Both the position numbers and the translations under genes were made by a program. A DNA stretch of 64,000 bases. Origin: Chrysomallon squamiferum. Taxonomy: Eukaryota > Mollusca > Gastropoda > Neomphalida > Peltospiridae. Numbering within the stretch: position 1 is the stretch's first letter; each line of letters starts with the position of its first letter. Shown here piece after piece: positions 14,054 through 53,943 of this stretch. Below the pieces are notes generated by a model. It saw nothing but the letters and a program-made list of their open reading frames with translations. It did no database searches and was not told where the DNA came from. The stretch covers positions 1,737,443 through 1,801,442 of the forward strand of contig CM022672.1 of assembly GCA_012295275.1 (NCBI GenBank), written 5' to 3'.

Positions 14054-15399
14054 AAAAACATTAATAATTTTCAAAAACCAAAATGTATGACTGCTTTTAA
14101 TTTGCCAACAATATGACGATTGGAAAAAATGAAATAAAATACAAGGATCAAAAACTGTTTTTCCTGATATAACAGTTTTTTAAAATATCTGCTATTATAT
14201 ACAATGAGCTCATTGACAACCCCCCACAGCTTAATACAGAACTTTGTCTTCTTGTTCTTTTCTTCAAACATTCCCACATTGGAGTTTAACAGCAAACCTC
14301 TACCAGTTCTATAATTCAACCAAAAATGATTAACAATCCTAAATGTCTCAACAACAATTTCTTTTAAAACTTTCAGTACAAATCAAAATACAATATGGTG
14401 TGATGTTATTTCATCCAGACCACCTTCCTGTCTAAAGCCACCTTCTTAACATCATCTGTCAACAAATCTAAACTCAAATGATTTATAAATGACTATTCAG
14501 TTCCATAATTTAAATTCTTAAAATTTTCAAACTGGAATACATTTTCATTTAACACATATTAACATTTAATAATTTTAACATTCTAAACTAAATCTGATCA
14601 GAATGAAACCATTTTCATTTCTAAATGAAATCTAAACTTCAAGTCCAGAGGATAATTCTGCCATTTTGAATTTGTAATTTCCACAAAAAAGACAAATCTA
14701 TCATGGCACACCTAGGTCCAGCAGTCTAATTTGTTGTGATCATTCAAGAAAAGAGAAAATGGCTGAACTGGTCTCTCTCTACCCAATCCAATTTATTTTA
14801 ATCCCATCATCCATCCATCAGCCAGTGTAATTGTTTGTAATCCATGAGTCAAATGGCCTAATCTGTGACCAGACTGTTCAGTTTGCTTAATCCTTTAAGA
14901 CTGAAGAAAACCAGTCAAACCAGAATGTGGACTTTTCATCAATTCAGTTTATTATAATAATTAAATATTTTAGATCTGTTCTAAACAAGCTGATGTCATT
15001 CTCAGTAAAATCATTTTCTGATTCAGATTCTGTTCCACTGACTTCATCATAAAAACCAGGATAAGTGATTTTGCACAAGATTCTCTCAATATTAAACTAA
15101 GACATTTGAAATTCTGAAATACTGTATTCACCATGATATGAATTTTAAAACATGGAATGAGAAGAAGGGTGATGAAAAAAAAAATTAATGAAAAAAATTA
15201 GAAGGAAAAGTAATATTAGCAGAACCACCACCTGCTGTAATAAATAACCTTCACCTCAGAGAACCCAAAACTGTCTTTAGTATTACACCCTTGAAAGAAA
15301 TTTCTCTATTATTTTTTTTTTTTGGTTTTTGTATTTAATTATTTATATGTATGTTAACTGCTGACAAATACATATGTAATAGAAGTACTAAAATATGTA
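10591..15399. other. Non-coding, AT-rich
   Basis: (AAT)n at 12072-12106, a GT run at 13332-13354 and (TA)n at 14017-14049. The more complex segment at 14400-15080 contains nothing I recognise. No gene supported. Confidence 0.6.
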
Positions 15400-15665
15400 T
15401 GTCATTTTATTTAAAGAAATATGTGTTACTACATTTAAGACATTTGTCATTGTATGTAAAGATGTGTGTGTCACAGTACATAAAGACATATGTATGTCAT
15501 ATATTAAGACATGTGTCACTGTACATAAAGTCTTATGCATATTATTGTACATAAGATCATATATGTATTATTGTACATAAAGATGTACATAAAGACATAC
15601 ATACATCATTGAACATTAAGACATGTATGTTGCAGCACTTAATGACATATGTATGTCACTGTCTA
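15400..15665. repeat. Degenerate ~30-35-bp tandem array
   Basis: About eight units of the form 'gtacataaagacatatgtat' with 'gtcactgt' or 'attattgt' joints. Two 60-residue ORFs on the plus strand are shadows of it. Confidence 0.75.
15406..15411 (-). terminator. Candidate poly(A) signal AATAAA
   Basis: First canonical AATAAA on the minus strand found downstream of the KCNIP stop, 623 nt away. It lies inside a degenerate tandem repeat, so it may be coincidental. Confidence 0.25.
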
Positions 15666-16033
15666 TACATGGTTTAGACCAGCCAGTAACTTCTACTGCC
15701 AGAAAACTGACAGACACAAAACTGTATCATTAATAATAATAATAATTAAAAATCCAGAATCACTACATTTGGAAGTGTGTTAAGAAAAAAAAAAATAATA
15801 ATAATAATAATAAAAATTAAAATCTCATTTTCCTTTTAATACAAAAGTGCAGTGGTTTGTTTGGTTTGGGGTGTGGTCACCAGTCTGTAAAATGCACACA
15901 CTCGTGTTTTTGTTTTCCTGGGGTTTTTTCACTCAGATGCGAGTCACACGTCAATGTACAAGAAGCTCTCTATGTCCACCCGCAGACTCTCCATGCTAAC
16001 GTTTGCTGATATGACAGTGCCAGCAGCCGAATG
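15666..16033 (-). other. KCNIP: Probable 3' UTR of KCNIP
   Basis: Sequence directly after the TGA. The first 130 nt are the most GC-rich and CpG-bearing DNA in the vicinity, with an imperfect (AAT)n tract near 15792-15813 and no further open frame that fits the family. The 3' boundary is not visible; two candidate poly(A) signals are listed separately. Confidence 0.5.
15835..15840 (-). terminator. Candidate poly(A) signal ATTAAA
   Basis: Reads ATTAAA on the minus strand about 195 nt after the KCNIP stop. This hexamer is a common variant signal, but such strings are frequent in DNA this AT-rich, so it is only a candidate. Confidence 0.25.
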
Positions 16034-42676
<26,643 letters not shown>

Positions 42677-43119
42677 ACTGGTACGTACACCAGCCAGTGC
42701 CAGGTTCAGATAGTAGTTCCATCATGCAAGCAACCTTTTCATAATTTATGACCGAAGTATATAGATATAATATAGATAGATATATATTATGTCTTGACCT
42801 CATTGGTTTCAGATGGCCAACCTCTCTCAGTTGAAATTTCATTTTCTATATCATAAACTAAATTCCCCAGGAGGTTTGTGACTGAAGTAGCTATATCAGT
42901 GATAGATGGTAATTCTGTTTTAAAAATGATGAAAAAGTTTCAGTTTTGTGTGCTAATAACGAGTGATAATGAAGCTTATGAAAGCGGGAAATATTGCATG
43001 TTGGGAAGCACGCAGGGAACATCAAATATATGCAGTAATTCCTTCAGCGGTGTCGAGGTGATGTGAAAATAATTCCTCGGGGACTTGCTTTATCATGCCT
43101 CAGTCCAACTGTAATCAAG
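42677..43119. other. Upstream flank of exon 1
   Basis: Contains the in-frame TGA that closes the exon 1 frame, a minus-strand CCAAT (42802-42806), short TA-rich strings (42765-42790) and some CpG-bearing sequence near 42985-43080. Short ORFs on both strands show no family resemblance. Likely 5' UTR and/or promoter-proximal sequence. Confidence 0.4.
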
Positions 43120-43300
43120 AAATCTACTTACGTATTCATCTCAGATGGCCGATTTCTTGTGCCAATCCAGAAAAGACATGCACATCTCAGATAAGATTAG
43201 CAGCCGATTGGTGGAGGACTGGTCACGTGACTTCACAACAGTGAGTTGTCGTTGGTTACAGTGAGAATGTGCAATGAAATGAGGCCGATTAAAGGATGCG
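43120..43300 (-). promoter_or_regulatory. Candidate KCNIP promoter block (E-box, CCAAT, splice-donor-like site)
   Basis: About 450-620 bp upstream of the KCNIP ATG. It holds a perfect palindrome GTCACGTGAC (43222-43231, E-box type), then CCAAT on the minus strand (43207-43211) 11 bp further along, then a perfect donor string GTAAGT on the minus strand (43126-43131). The block is richer in GC and CpG than the surrounding AT-rich DNA. This would suit a promoter with a short 5' UTR exon, but no start site can be read from sequence alone. Confidence 0.35.
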
Positions 43301-45261
43301 ATTGAGAGAACTTTGTCTCATTGAAATGCTAATTATTTCAAAGATGTTTAAAAATTTATTTTCATTTTTTAATTAGGGTTAAAAAAAAAATATATAAAAA
43401 AAAATGTATAGCATGCAGTGGTTATTCATTTCCAAGAGGTATGGCCTTGACCTTGAAAAGGGGAAATAACTCCTTTATTGTTTTTCTAGCAAAACATTTG
43501 TTGGTGGTTTTTATTTTTGGGGGTTTGTGATTTTTTTTTGCATTTATTTTGCAATATTTTTACTTTAACTTGAAGGAATAAACCCACTTCTGGCAAAAAC
43601 TAGCAGAAGTTTTTTTTTTTTTTTCTTATTGATTTTTGTAAAATAATTGTTTTAGTTAAAACTAAACAGTAAAACACATTATTATTTTTTAGTTTTTATC
43701 TTATTATAATTGATAACATAAATATCTAATAATATTGAAAACATTAATATTTAATTGTAATGTTTCATAATTATTTTAATGCCATACTTCAAACAGTTTA
43801 ACTTGGAAGCATAAATAATTTGATCAGACCATTTACTCATACCTTTACCAGTACACTTTAAAAAAAAAATAATAATAATTAAAAAAAACACACTGAAAAA
43901 TTTATATTTTCTAGCACTAATGGCATACATTTTCTGTAATCCATTTTTTAAAACTAAAAAATAATAACTTCAACTACATTTCTATGAGAAACTATCTAGG
44001 ATCAATGAAAAGTGTTTAATGAAGTTTCTGAAATGTAAAGATAATAATCCATGCTATATGACGTACAACAAGAGTTACATGTAGTCATAAACATTTTATT
44101 TTTTGATCAATACAAACCATTATCACCCATGCAGTCATGGATTAAACAGACTGCAATTAAAAAGCTTATTTTACACACCAAGGTGCTTCATTCCTACATT
44201 ATCAACTACTTGTACTTATTAATGGGACATAATGATTTTTTTTATTTTTAAATACCATCATTAAAACATTCATCCATTTATTAATCTTTGGAAATTTCTG
44301 TTAATTTTTCTTCATTCTATTTCATATTAAACAAAAAAAACCTCCCAAAAATGATATAAATATGTTTTTCTAATAACTCAATTTTTCCTGTATTAATCCA
44401 CATATAAGATATTTCTTTTTTTACAGAATCCAGAATCAATAAAAATCCATTAAATAACAGTTCTGAAACCCAAAGATAAGGTTGAGTTGCACTGATCCAT
44501 ACTACTCTTTATGCTATTGCATGTTCTGTGGACTATTCACACTTATTACACAAAGCTCAGCTGGTGAGGTAAATTCTGTAAGACAGGATGAACAGGGAAG
44601 CAGTTATTGGAATACAATGGTGAGAAAATTAAACAGGATTATTCGTTTTTCAAGCAATGAAATGTTGCAGAAATCAGTGATTATTTCGAGTGCAAATCAT
44701 CTGTGAAGTTCAATACAATCATTTAATTTTCTCATTCCCTTGTAACTGAATTATTAATTTTTAAATCTTTTGGAATGAGGTTAAGAGATTACATTGATGG
44801 ATTTGTTGTTATTATTATTTTTTTTAATTTGTTATTGTTTAGAAATTAATTTTATTATATGTTATAAGAATTTTTTAATTTTATGTTCGTGTTATTATTT
44901 TTTGGAAGTAATTTAATTTTTTGATTTAGTTTGTTCTAAATTTAACTACATTTTGGTAGCATTTAATTCTAAATTAAATAATTTTAATTTTAATATATTT
45001 ATTTTATTTTGTTTCATTTTATTTCACTATAATATATTTATTTACTGTTACCAAATTTAATTAATATTAAATTGTTTTAATTAACATCTTTTTTAAATTC
45101 TCTTTATTTTTCCAACATAACCTACAAACAAATACTAAAATCAAATTCTTTATAACAAAATAAATTAAAATGATCTGCTGGTTTATTCAAATAAATTTGT
45201 GTCTATCTGTAAGTGTGTGTTTGTGTGTTGTGTGTGTGTGTGTGTGAGTGTCTGTGTGTGT

Positions 45262-45293
<32 letters not shown>

Positions 45294-45574
45294 TAGTTAG
45301 GGGGGAGGCAAAATAGTACAAAGACGAAGACATCTGTTTTTACTGACATAAAACTGTCATTCATTTGTATTTTCTTAAGCCAAGATAAATTACATTAAAG
45401 AAGATGCCAATTTTGAAATTAATAATGTTGATATCTATACATTACATTTATACATTAAAAAAGACATTCACGCAGACACACACACACACACACAGAATGA
45501 AAACAATTACAGTTTTTTGTTATAAGATATGACATGTTTCTGAATATAACTCTGTAATATATATATATATAGCT
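43301..45574. other. Upstream DNA, AT-rich
   Basis: 'ccttgaccttgaaaagggga' followed by 'aataactcc' near 43447 resembles a string common in molluscan repeats. Otherwise nothing beyond homopolymers and a GT array. Confidence 0.5.
45212..45293. repeat. (GT)n microsatellite
   Basis: GT with TGTC and TGAG interruptions. Confidence 0.95.
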
Positions 45575-45775
45575 GAACAAATTAACTGGAATCTCTATTT
45601 CCACCTTCTTACCAAAAGCACCTTTATGTGCTATACAGTATACCAGTAGGTAAACAAATCAACTAGAATTGCTTCTTCTGCAGTAATTTCCACCTACTTG
45701 CCAAAAAGAAACTGGTACCACCTAGAATTTCATCATCTGCAGTAAATTCCACCTCTTTACCCAGGGCACCATAAT
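45575..45775. repeat. Three ~75-bp tandem units
   Basis: Each has '(c)aactagaattgcttctt', 'tgcagtaatttccacctact' and 'accaaaagcacc'-like parts, at about 45580, 45655 and 45722. Confidence 0.65.
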
Positions 45776-46293
45776 TTATTCTGACACCAAATTTACTTAG
45801 CAGATTTCATCATCATACATTACATTTGTTTTTCTTAGGTTCATCTTCATAAACATGTCACATACTTCAGATTATCGTTCTTTTTATTTTGCTTTCTTTA
45901 AGGATTTTGGTTTTGTTTTTCAATTCTGGTGGTAAATAAGACAAGAATAACAGAACATTTTTTCACTTGTTGGGTATAGGTATCTCTTTAGCATTGGTTT
46001 CAAACATACCATCAAGTTCAAGGAGTCTGGGCTATATGCCAGTGACATAGCAGTCAATGGGTTAACCTGGATCAATGCAAAAGTTTTAGATAGTATGTCT
46101 TCTTTAAAACACTTATTTTTTTCTTCTGTAAACAAGTATGTATTTATGAGTAAAGGTGTATACATTTGTGTATGTGCTTAAATGCTTTAAATGTATGTAT
46201 GGATGGATGGATGGATGGATGTGTTAGCATGTATGTGGCATAAATGTATGTTTGTTTCTGTAAGTATATATGGAGTAATGTATGTACATATGT

Positions 46294-46328
<35 letters not shown>

Positions 46329-46829
46329 ATGTATTTTCCAAAAACACATGCTGTATCACCCACAACTACTGTGAAAAACAAATCAAATGATGCATTTTAA
46401 ATGCATGTGTTTAACAATCACCTCCATCTTAATCTCCATGTTTACACTCATCTGGGGATTTGCTTAATATCTTGTTTTTGTAACTGACCACTGTTCCATG
46501 TCACTGACAGGCATTTTCTCTCTGCTGCCATATTGTTTATCTTTTAGATGGAATGTTTGATCATCTATTCATCCATAAGTCTATTAACACACGTCTGTGA
46601 ATCTATCAATGCATTAGCAGCTATCATCCTACCAGTTTGTCTGTGTTTAGCTCAATATCAATAATGCATAAATGTCAATCAACTTAAATATATATATATA
46701 TATAATAAAAAAAACTATCTAACTAACAATTACTTATAATACAGATGATAAACTTTCACAATGTACAAAGACTTCATACCTGGCTTCTTCATGGGATCAA
46801 TTCTTCGTAGCGGACCCATGAGTAACCTC
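45776..46829. other. Upstream DNA
   Basis: (GGAT)n at 46199-46221, GT at 46300-46325 and TA at 46689-46703. No gene supported. Confidence 0.55.
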
Positions 46830-47460
46830 TTATATAATCAATGTAGTAAGTAAAATGTCTTGTTATGTTACACCTCCACACAATATCATTCAAATGTTCT
46901 GGTATGTTGTATCTTGATATGATCAATGCCATACATTATTATAGCATATAAAATAGCTTGCTACAATCAGTTTCCTTCAAATGTCTTTGTAGAATGCACT
47001 CACATTGTACAGTGAATAACCTGTGTCTTTTTATGATCAGGGTTCTTCAGTTCCAATATTAAATGTTGTTAATGACCTTGAGCAATGTCTTCAAATGTAC
47101 TTTGCCATGCATGTCACTGTTTGATTAATGTCCTTCAAGTGATTGTCCAACTTGCTGTCTTTTGCTCTGATTTCCTATACTTTGGTAATACACTTTAAAT
47201 GGTAAATCAAATGTCGTGGAATATTATGCCTTGAAATAATCAATATCCTTTCAAACTGTCCAACAAATATCTTGCAATATTAAGCCCTGGTACAATTAAT
47301 ATCTTTTCAAAAGGTTCATCAAATATTTTCAAATATTATACTTTGGTACAAACAATATCCTTTAAACTGGTACAACAAATGTTTTTGGAATGTTAAGCCT
47401 TGGTAAAAATCTGTGTCCTTCAAAGGATACATCAAACACTTCTTGGTTATAATCACTGCT
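46830..47460. repeat. Degenerate ~60-bp tandem array
   Basis: Best units start at about 47239, 47300, 47355 and 47414, with 'atcaatatcctttcaaact', 'caacaaatatcttgcaatat' and 'taagccctggtac'. Weaker copies extend back to about 46840. Confidence 0.7.
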
Positions 47461-47746
47461 GTGAAGTAAAATTATCCTATACTTTTCAGCCATTTACAGC
47501 AGCATCTTCAACAACCTGGCCTATTTAACCCAGCTGTCCGCACCATCTAGCTGTGACAGTTTACCACAACCGATATCAAATTAAACATGGATTCCCTAAA
47601 GCATTCCTTTCCTTCCATCATCAGCACATTCTACATTACTGCAGGTTTTTTCTGTTTTTGATTTAAAGTATAATAAAGTTTTCTGCTGAATGTTCCGATA
47701 TTTCCCTTTTCAATCTGAGACAAGTCCACTGAAACCCCTAACTTAG

Positions 47747-47778
<32 letters not shown>

Positions 47779-48109
47779 CCCTTTTGATGAACAACATGAC
47801 ACTTGCTAGCAGAGAGGCCGACAGAGGCCCAATAAAGCCACTAAATTACTGAGATGGTATTTTTCAATTCATCCTCCATTCTGGCTGAAGCAAAGTTAAT
47901 CTACTCAGATGAAATATTTCCAATGATGGCAAGCAAAGCAATATCGATTTGCCATTTCTTTGGCAAAAACAACAAGAGTTTTGGGATAAAGATTTTGGGG
48001 AAATCTTGAGCTGATTTTGAAGGATTTTTGCTGTTAAGCAATCAGATAATAATACGAGAAGCAGATAATAAAAGGTTTTAGAAAATCACTCTGCAGAAGA
48101 AGAATTAAT
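47461..48109. other. More complex non-coding stretch
   Basis: Sequence at 47490-47650 and 47790-48000 is of higher complexity and not repetitive, with (TA)n at 47749-47773. No open frame; it could be regulatory. Confidence 0.4.
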
Positions 48110-48215
48110 TAATGGAATAAATAAGAATCTGTGAACAGCAAGACAGCCAGCAGATCTGCTGTTGCTAACTGAAAACAAGAGCAGCCCATCCTGTATGTCG
48201 TCTGTAAGTCAGATA
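48110..48215 (+). repeat. SINE 3' part
   Basis: 'agatctgctgttgctaactg' and 'aaaacaagagcagcccatcc' match, in the opposite orientation, the 3' part of the copy at 55430-55590. Confidence 0.6.
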
Positions 48216-49361
48216 AAACAAAAAGCTTTTAAAACTTTTAAATTATTGTGAAAAAAATAATTAGAGAATGTAATCAGTGGATATTATGTAGAAGTATTTA
48301 ATTCTAAAACAGACATCTTAATAATACTTAGAGTTAAAAACCACAGATCCAGTGTTTCCCTTTCACTGTTACTGTCATCTATTTGACTGCCTGTCTGTTT
48401 GTCTATGTGTCTCTGTCTATCTGTTTGTCTGTCTATATATATGTGTGTCTCTTTCTATCTTATTTTGTCATTATCTGACCATACGTAAATCCAATTAAAA
48501 TTCATTCTCTATGTTAATGTGTTCCAATAAATATGCTGCTTAAGGCAGCAGAAAACAATTACATGTAAGAAATACGTTTCCAAAGAAACAAATGGTACCA
48601 AACTAGGCAGGAATTTAATAAATGTTAAACATGCAAAGACAGCAGCATCAGAACTAACAGACTTTGGTCTTTAGCCAGTAATCCAGTTACTCAGATAAGA
48701 AGCCAGCAATAAAAACAGCTTTCAAAGAAATACTGTGTAAGAATCCAATTTAGTCTGGGTGTGTTGCTATTAGCATTTCTAAATAGGCTTACAAACCCCG
48801 AAAATCTGAGAAGAGCTTTTAAAAAAAATGAAGAAAAAAAAAAAAAAAAAAAAAAAGAAAAAAAGAAAGATAAGGAAAGAAAACAAGAATAGAAAGTGAA
48901 AAGGAAAAAGAAGTTAGAAAAATAAAATAAAAAGAATGAAAAACAAAACAAATCTAAATATTCTTAAAGGCTTTGGTTGTGCATCTTGTGCTAAATTCTA
49001 CAAATCGTGCTCTTATCTAACTACTTAGCTCTTGAATTAAGTTAGTGGAAACCAATGGTAAAAAAAAAAAATGTTCTGTTTAACCCAATCCTAAGTGAAT
49101 ATTTCATCTGGGTTAAACTAATTTGAAATCGTTAGACAGTGGGCATGCAGTGGTTGGTGAATCAGTAATAGGTTGTGTAATACTTAAAAGTCTGCTGAAG
49201 AACAACTTTGAAAAAAAAACAATTACAAGAAAGATTTTCTTGTTGCACGTACACATTATTTTTGTTATCTGGGAGGTCCACTGAGAAAACTTGAAAGTGG
49301 CTACACTTAAGAATACCAAAATATCAGTTACAACATACAGACATGCATGCACAGTCACATG

Positions 49362-49400
<39 letters not shown>

Positions 49401-49441
49401 ACAAAAAACTAAATTGCAGTTATAACATAGTCTGCTCTTTT

Positions 49442-49478
<37 letters not shown>

Positions 49479-50069
49479 CAAACTAATCAGTTATTCACCA
49501 ATAAGCAACCCATCTGACTAAGTGATAAACCTCTGTTTTGTAAAGCTTATTTCACTGCCAGGAATCTGCATATCACTGATGTATCACACCTGAGACAATT
49601 ACTTATCAACGAGATGTGCAGTTACTCTCAGACTGGTGGAAGGCAATAACACACTCTTCACATTAACTCCCCACTGACTCTTCCAATCAGTGGCTGGGAA
49701 TAAAAACTGTTATGAAGTCTGAGAGCAATTTTATGTCTGTCCATCGCAGAATCCGATAAAAGGTTGACAAGTTTTGTGTGAGAATAACATTGATTTCTGT
49801 CTCCGATTCTGGACGTGAACAATCTTCAAGTGACCACTGTGCTGGAGATGTGATTGTTAAAACAGAAGTCGTGTTACTGTTGGATTAGGTGCAAGAATCT
49901 TATGTTTAATACCAGAGCTGAGGCTTTGAGGAGGCAAGGAAATGTTGTCGTGTGACAATTCATCACCTGTTTAAGGATGGGATCAAGATGCCAGTGTCGT
50001 CACTCAGTTTAAAAAAATCTTCTGTTAGTTGTAAAAACAACATGTATATAGTAATAAAATATAATAAAA

Positions 50070-50074
<5 letters not shown>
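48216..50074. other. Upstream DNA
   Basis: Poly-A/GA-rich at 48836-48960, CA at 49362-49398 and poly-A at 49448-49476. The segment at 49560-49980 is of higher complexity, with no supported ORF. Confidence 0.5.

Positions 50075-50128
<54 letters not shown>
50075..50128. repeat. (GA)n microsatellite
   Basis: 54 bp of pure GA. Confidence 0.97.
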
Positions 50129-50131
<3 letters not shown>

Positions 50132-50219
50132 ATGAAACAAATAAATTCAGCTGCACCATCAGAAATTACATCATATGCAGGATGATGCATTTATGTGCAC
50201 AAGTGAACCTACACAAACT

Positions 50220-50261
<42 letters not shown>

Positions 50262-50329
50262 GCCCACAGTCATAGAAACACAAACACACCACTATGTTAA
50301 TCAGTTTAATTATTCTCAATACAAAATAT

Positions 50330-50900
50330 TCACACAATGACTAAAACACATGAACAAATAATATAGCCAAACACATTTACAAAGACACACAGATACACAC
50401 ACACACACTCAATCACACACACTGACACACACTCACAAACATAAACACACTCACACACACTCACAAACATAAACACACTTACTCAAACACAAATACACAC
50501 ACACTTACTCAAGCACACACACAAACCCACTAAAACACATGAACAAATAATATAGCCAAACACATTTACAAAGACACACAGATACACACACACACACACT
50601 CAATCACACACACTCACACACACACAAACATAAACACACTCACACACACACACAAACACACACACTACACAAAACAGATAACACACACTCACACACATTC
50701 ACTAAAAAACATAAACAAATACATAGCCAAACACATTTACAAAACACACAATACACACACACACACTCAACTCAAGCACACACACACACACACTCACAAA
50801 CATAAACACACTCACACACATTCACAAACATAAACACACTTACTCAAACACAAATACACACACACTTACTCAAGCACACACACACACACACTCACAAACA
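50330..50900. repeat. ~170-190-bp higher-order repeat made of CA-rich DNA
   Basis: Three copies begin with 'actaaaacacatgaacaaat' or a close variant at about 50340, 50530 and 50701. Each then has 'atagccaaacacatttacaa' and a long CA/CTCA/CAAA stretch; 'cacttactcaaacacaaata' recurs at about 50477 and 50838. Confidence 0.85.
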
Positions 50901-51111
<211 letters not shown>

Positions 51112-51399
51112 CCAGTGAGAATATTCCAATCTACATAAATTCAGTATAATTAACAGGTTTCAAGTATTAACTCCTTCAGGCTGTCGACTAAATTTTCAAT
51201 TATTTGTCACTTTCTCAAATTACACTTGACAAAAGTGAAAATTGATTTTTCTTTTCAACAGTAACTGTGTCATGCTGGGAAAGAAAATTTAATTTGACCA
51301 AGATGAACATCAACGGGTTTAACTGTTGCTCACACACAGAAACACACACACACACACACACACACACTGACAGACATTCAGATGTACATAGTAACAGTA

Positions 51400-51600
51400 T
51401 ATTAAAGAAGAGAGGCTGGGTGCCAGGTTCAAGTCTGTTTCATAGCAGAATAAAAGTTCTGTATCTTATCTATTTCAGTAAGCACTACTTCAATGTTTTA
51501 TGAAAGGATATGGGATGTGCTGTCTTGCCCATGTAAAAGATCCCTTGCTGCTACTCAGCAGGTGTGGCTTATAGTGTATGACAGTGGGTTTTTCTTCTTT
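51400..51600 (+). repeat. SINE, head and core
   Basis: 'gtgccaggttcaagtctg' resembles a B-box. It is followed by 'gggatgtgctgtcttgccca', 'tgtaaaagatcccttgctgc' and 'agtgggtttttcttcttta'. This copy keeps the core string that I associate with molluscan SINEs. Confidence 0.8.
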
Positions 51601-52149
51601 AATCATTGAAAAATAAAACATGTTTAATACTTGGTTTATATTATGTGTATATATACAAAAGTGTAAGTAACTAACCAACTAAATAAATATATGTATATAT
51701 GCGTGGGTGTATATATATGTATGTACATATGTATATATGTAGACATATTTGTCAGTGTGTAAGTATACACATATATCAAATGTATATCTGTGTATGTGTG
51801 CATATGGATATGCCTCTTTCTGTGTCAGTATGTATAAATGTATAAGTATAATGCAAGCATCAGAGGAAGCCAAATAAAAAGAAGAAGAATCCCAAAAATT
51901 AAAGCTTTGAGAAAACGGAGAGATTACAACAAACCTCAACTCCCAGCTCTTGATAAATACTGCATGTGTTAATTGGTGTGGTGGGTCTCGTTGTCGTTTG
52001 ACCAAACATTTCAATTAGAGTAATATTGTGATGTTTGATAAACTCTCATCAATTATTCATTGCCTCTGCTTGTTGAACCCATCAGCAGCTATTGATTGCC
52101 TGCCCGGTTCACATTTAGTTTGGGTGACGTCTTTTGCCTGCTAATCAGT

Positions 52150-52480
52150 GTAGTGGTAAATATTTCAGTGTGTTATTACGGAGCACCGAGGGTTTCGATA
52201 CACAATGCATGAGCACTGTAAGCCAGGGCTGCACTTAATCCCTTTCACACAGTTTAACTTTGTGTGCACTGAACATTTTGTAGCAAAGCATGTTTGCCTC
52301 AGGCGTTAGTCCACTTGTGCACTCGTTTAGCCTGTTTTTCCCATTCCAGACAGGTTTTTCGTAAGGATAAAGCATTCTCCTGCATCATAAATAACCACGG
52401 GTATAATTCTGAGACTGTTTTTCACATTCCAACTAATGCTTTCTAAGAGTATTTTATTTTCCCAGGACACACAAGATCAA
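52150..52480 (+). repeat. Cluster of decayed SINE-like pieces
   Basis: Contains 'gagggtttcgatacacaatg' (B-box-like) and two 'cacattccaactaatgct' or 'cccattccagacagg' strings about 90 bp apart, as if partial units were nested or tandem. Sequence complexity is higher than in the flanks. Confidence 0.4.
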
Positions 52481-52489
52481 AGACATGCA

Positions 52490-52780
52490 TGGGTTATTTC
52501 CTATTCCAGCTAAAAAAAATTCATTGGTTAAGCATTTGTCTGGGCACAAAATGATACAGTTTTATCTGTTGTTCCTTTTTTCAATTTCAACCAAGACTCT
52601 CTTCTTGAAAATAAATATCAGGAACAATATTTGACTTGTGCTCCATAACTGATGAATCAAAGGCAATTAATTATGCACTCTGCATTCAACTGGAAGGTGC
52701 AAATAAAGATCCATTCTGTTGATCAAAAAAAAATAACCCATAAAGTTATGGCAACAGGTTGTCCCTTTAATTATTTCTCC
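52490..52780 (+). repeat. SINE core
   Basis: 'gtgctccataactgatgaat', 'caaaggcaattaattatgca', 'ggaaggtgcaaataaagatc' and 'ataacccataaagttatggc' follow the family order nearly end to end. Confidence 0.75.
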
Positions 52781-53539
52781 TAGAAAACTGTATAGTTTAT
52801 CTCTGACAATAACAGACAGTAAAATATATTGATATGTCCTTGTTGTTAGCCAGATGCATTACTGGTTAATGTATGAACAAGAACATCAACAACAAATGGG
52901 ATTTCTAGATAGAACTTACATGCTTAACTTAAGCTTCATTAAATTATCATTTATTTTCAAAGCAATGGAAATAAATATCTGCTTAATGTGCATTATAATG
53001 GTGTTTAAAACAGTGGGTGTGAATGATTGCGTGTTATGTATATATTTTATGTGTTCGTTTTTTGTATAAATGTAATATGTATGTACTGTACATATGTATG
53101 TGTGTCTAAACATGTATGTGTGTGTATATATGTATGTGTGTGCATGTGTAGTACACAGAAACACATACACACTCATACAAATATTTACTTCATTAAATTT
53201 TATTATAGACTTCTGTGCAGCATACAACACAGCCTCTCTTTGTATGCTACCTGTATGGTTACTTCTTGCTACACTTCAGTGAAAGGAAATGTTCTCCATG
53301 TGTTGTGAATCTGGAGTAAACTTCAGTTATTCTGAGCCGAGTCTTGCAAGAGACAGACATACATGTTTCCTGTAATCTGACTTGTAACACTGATGTCATA
53401 AACTGAGTGATTTGTCTTGGTTTTTTTTCTGCAGTGAAATAAATACCTGGCTTAGAGTAACTGAAGAATATGAACAAAATAACGGATGAGAGAATTTAGT
53501 ATTAAAGTAAAATTATTTAGTGGTTATTAGAGATGTGAT
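52781..53539. other. Upstream DNA
   Basis: TG-rich near 53040-53150; no gene supported. Confidence 0.5.
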
Positions 53540-53695
53540 AACAGTGTGTATGTGTGTATGTATGTGTGTGTGTGTGGTATCTTTTTCAGAATATGAATAT
53601 ATGCTTGTTTGTATATGTATCTCTATTTATCTCTATGTCTCTATCTGTCTATATCTATATATGTATGTATATGTATGTATGTATGTATGTATGCA

Positions 53696-53728
<33 letters not shown>

Positions 53729-53911
53729 ATGTATATGTATGTATGTGTATATATGTATATATTTATGTATCTATGTATGTATTTATGTATGTATGTGTGT
53801 ATGTATGTATGTATGTATGTATCTATGTATGTATATATGTATGTATGTATGTATGTGTGTGTGTGTGTATGTATGTATGTATATATGTATGTGTATGTAT
53901 ATGTATGTATG

Positions 53912-53943
<32 letters not shown>

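Noticed and set aside
48691-48951. Phe/Leu/Ser-rich 86-residue minus-strand ORF
   Set aside because: Translation of a poly-A/GA-rich tract.
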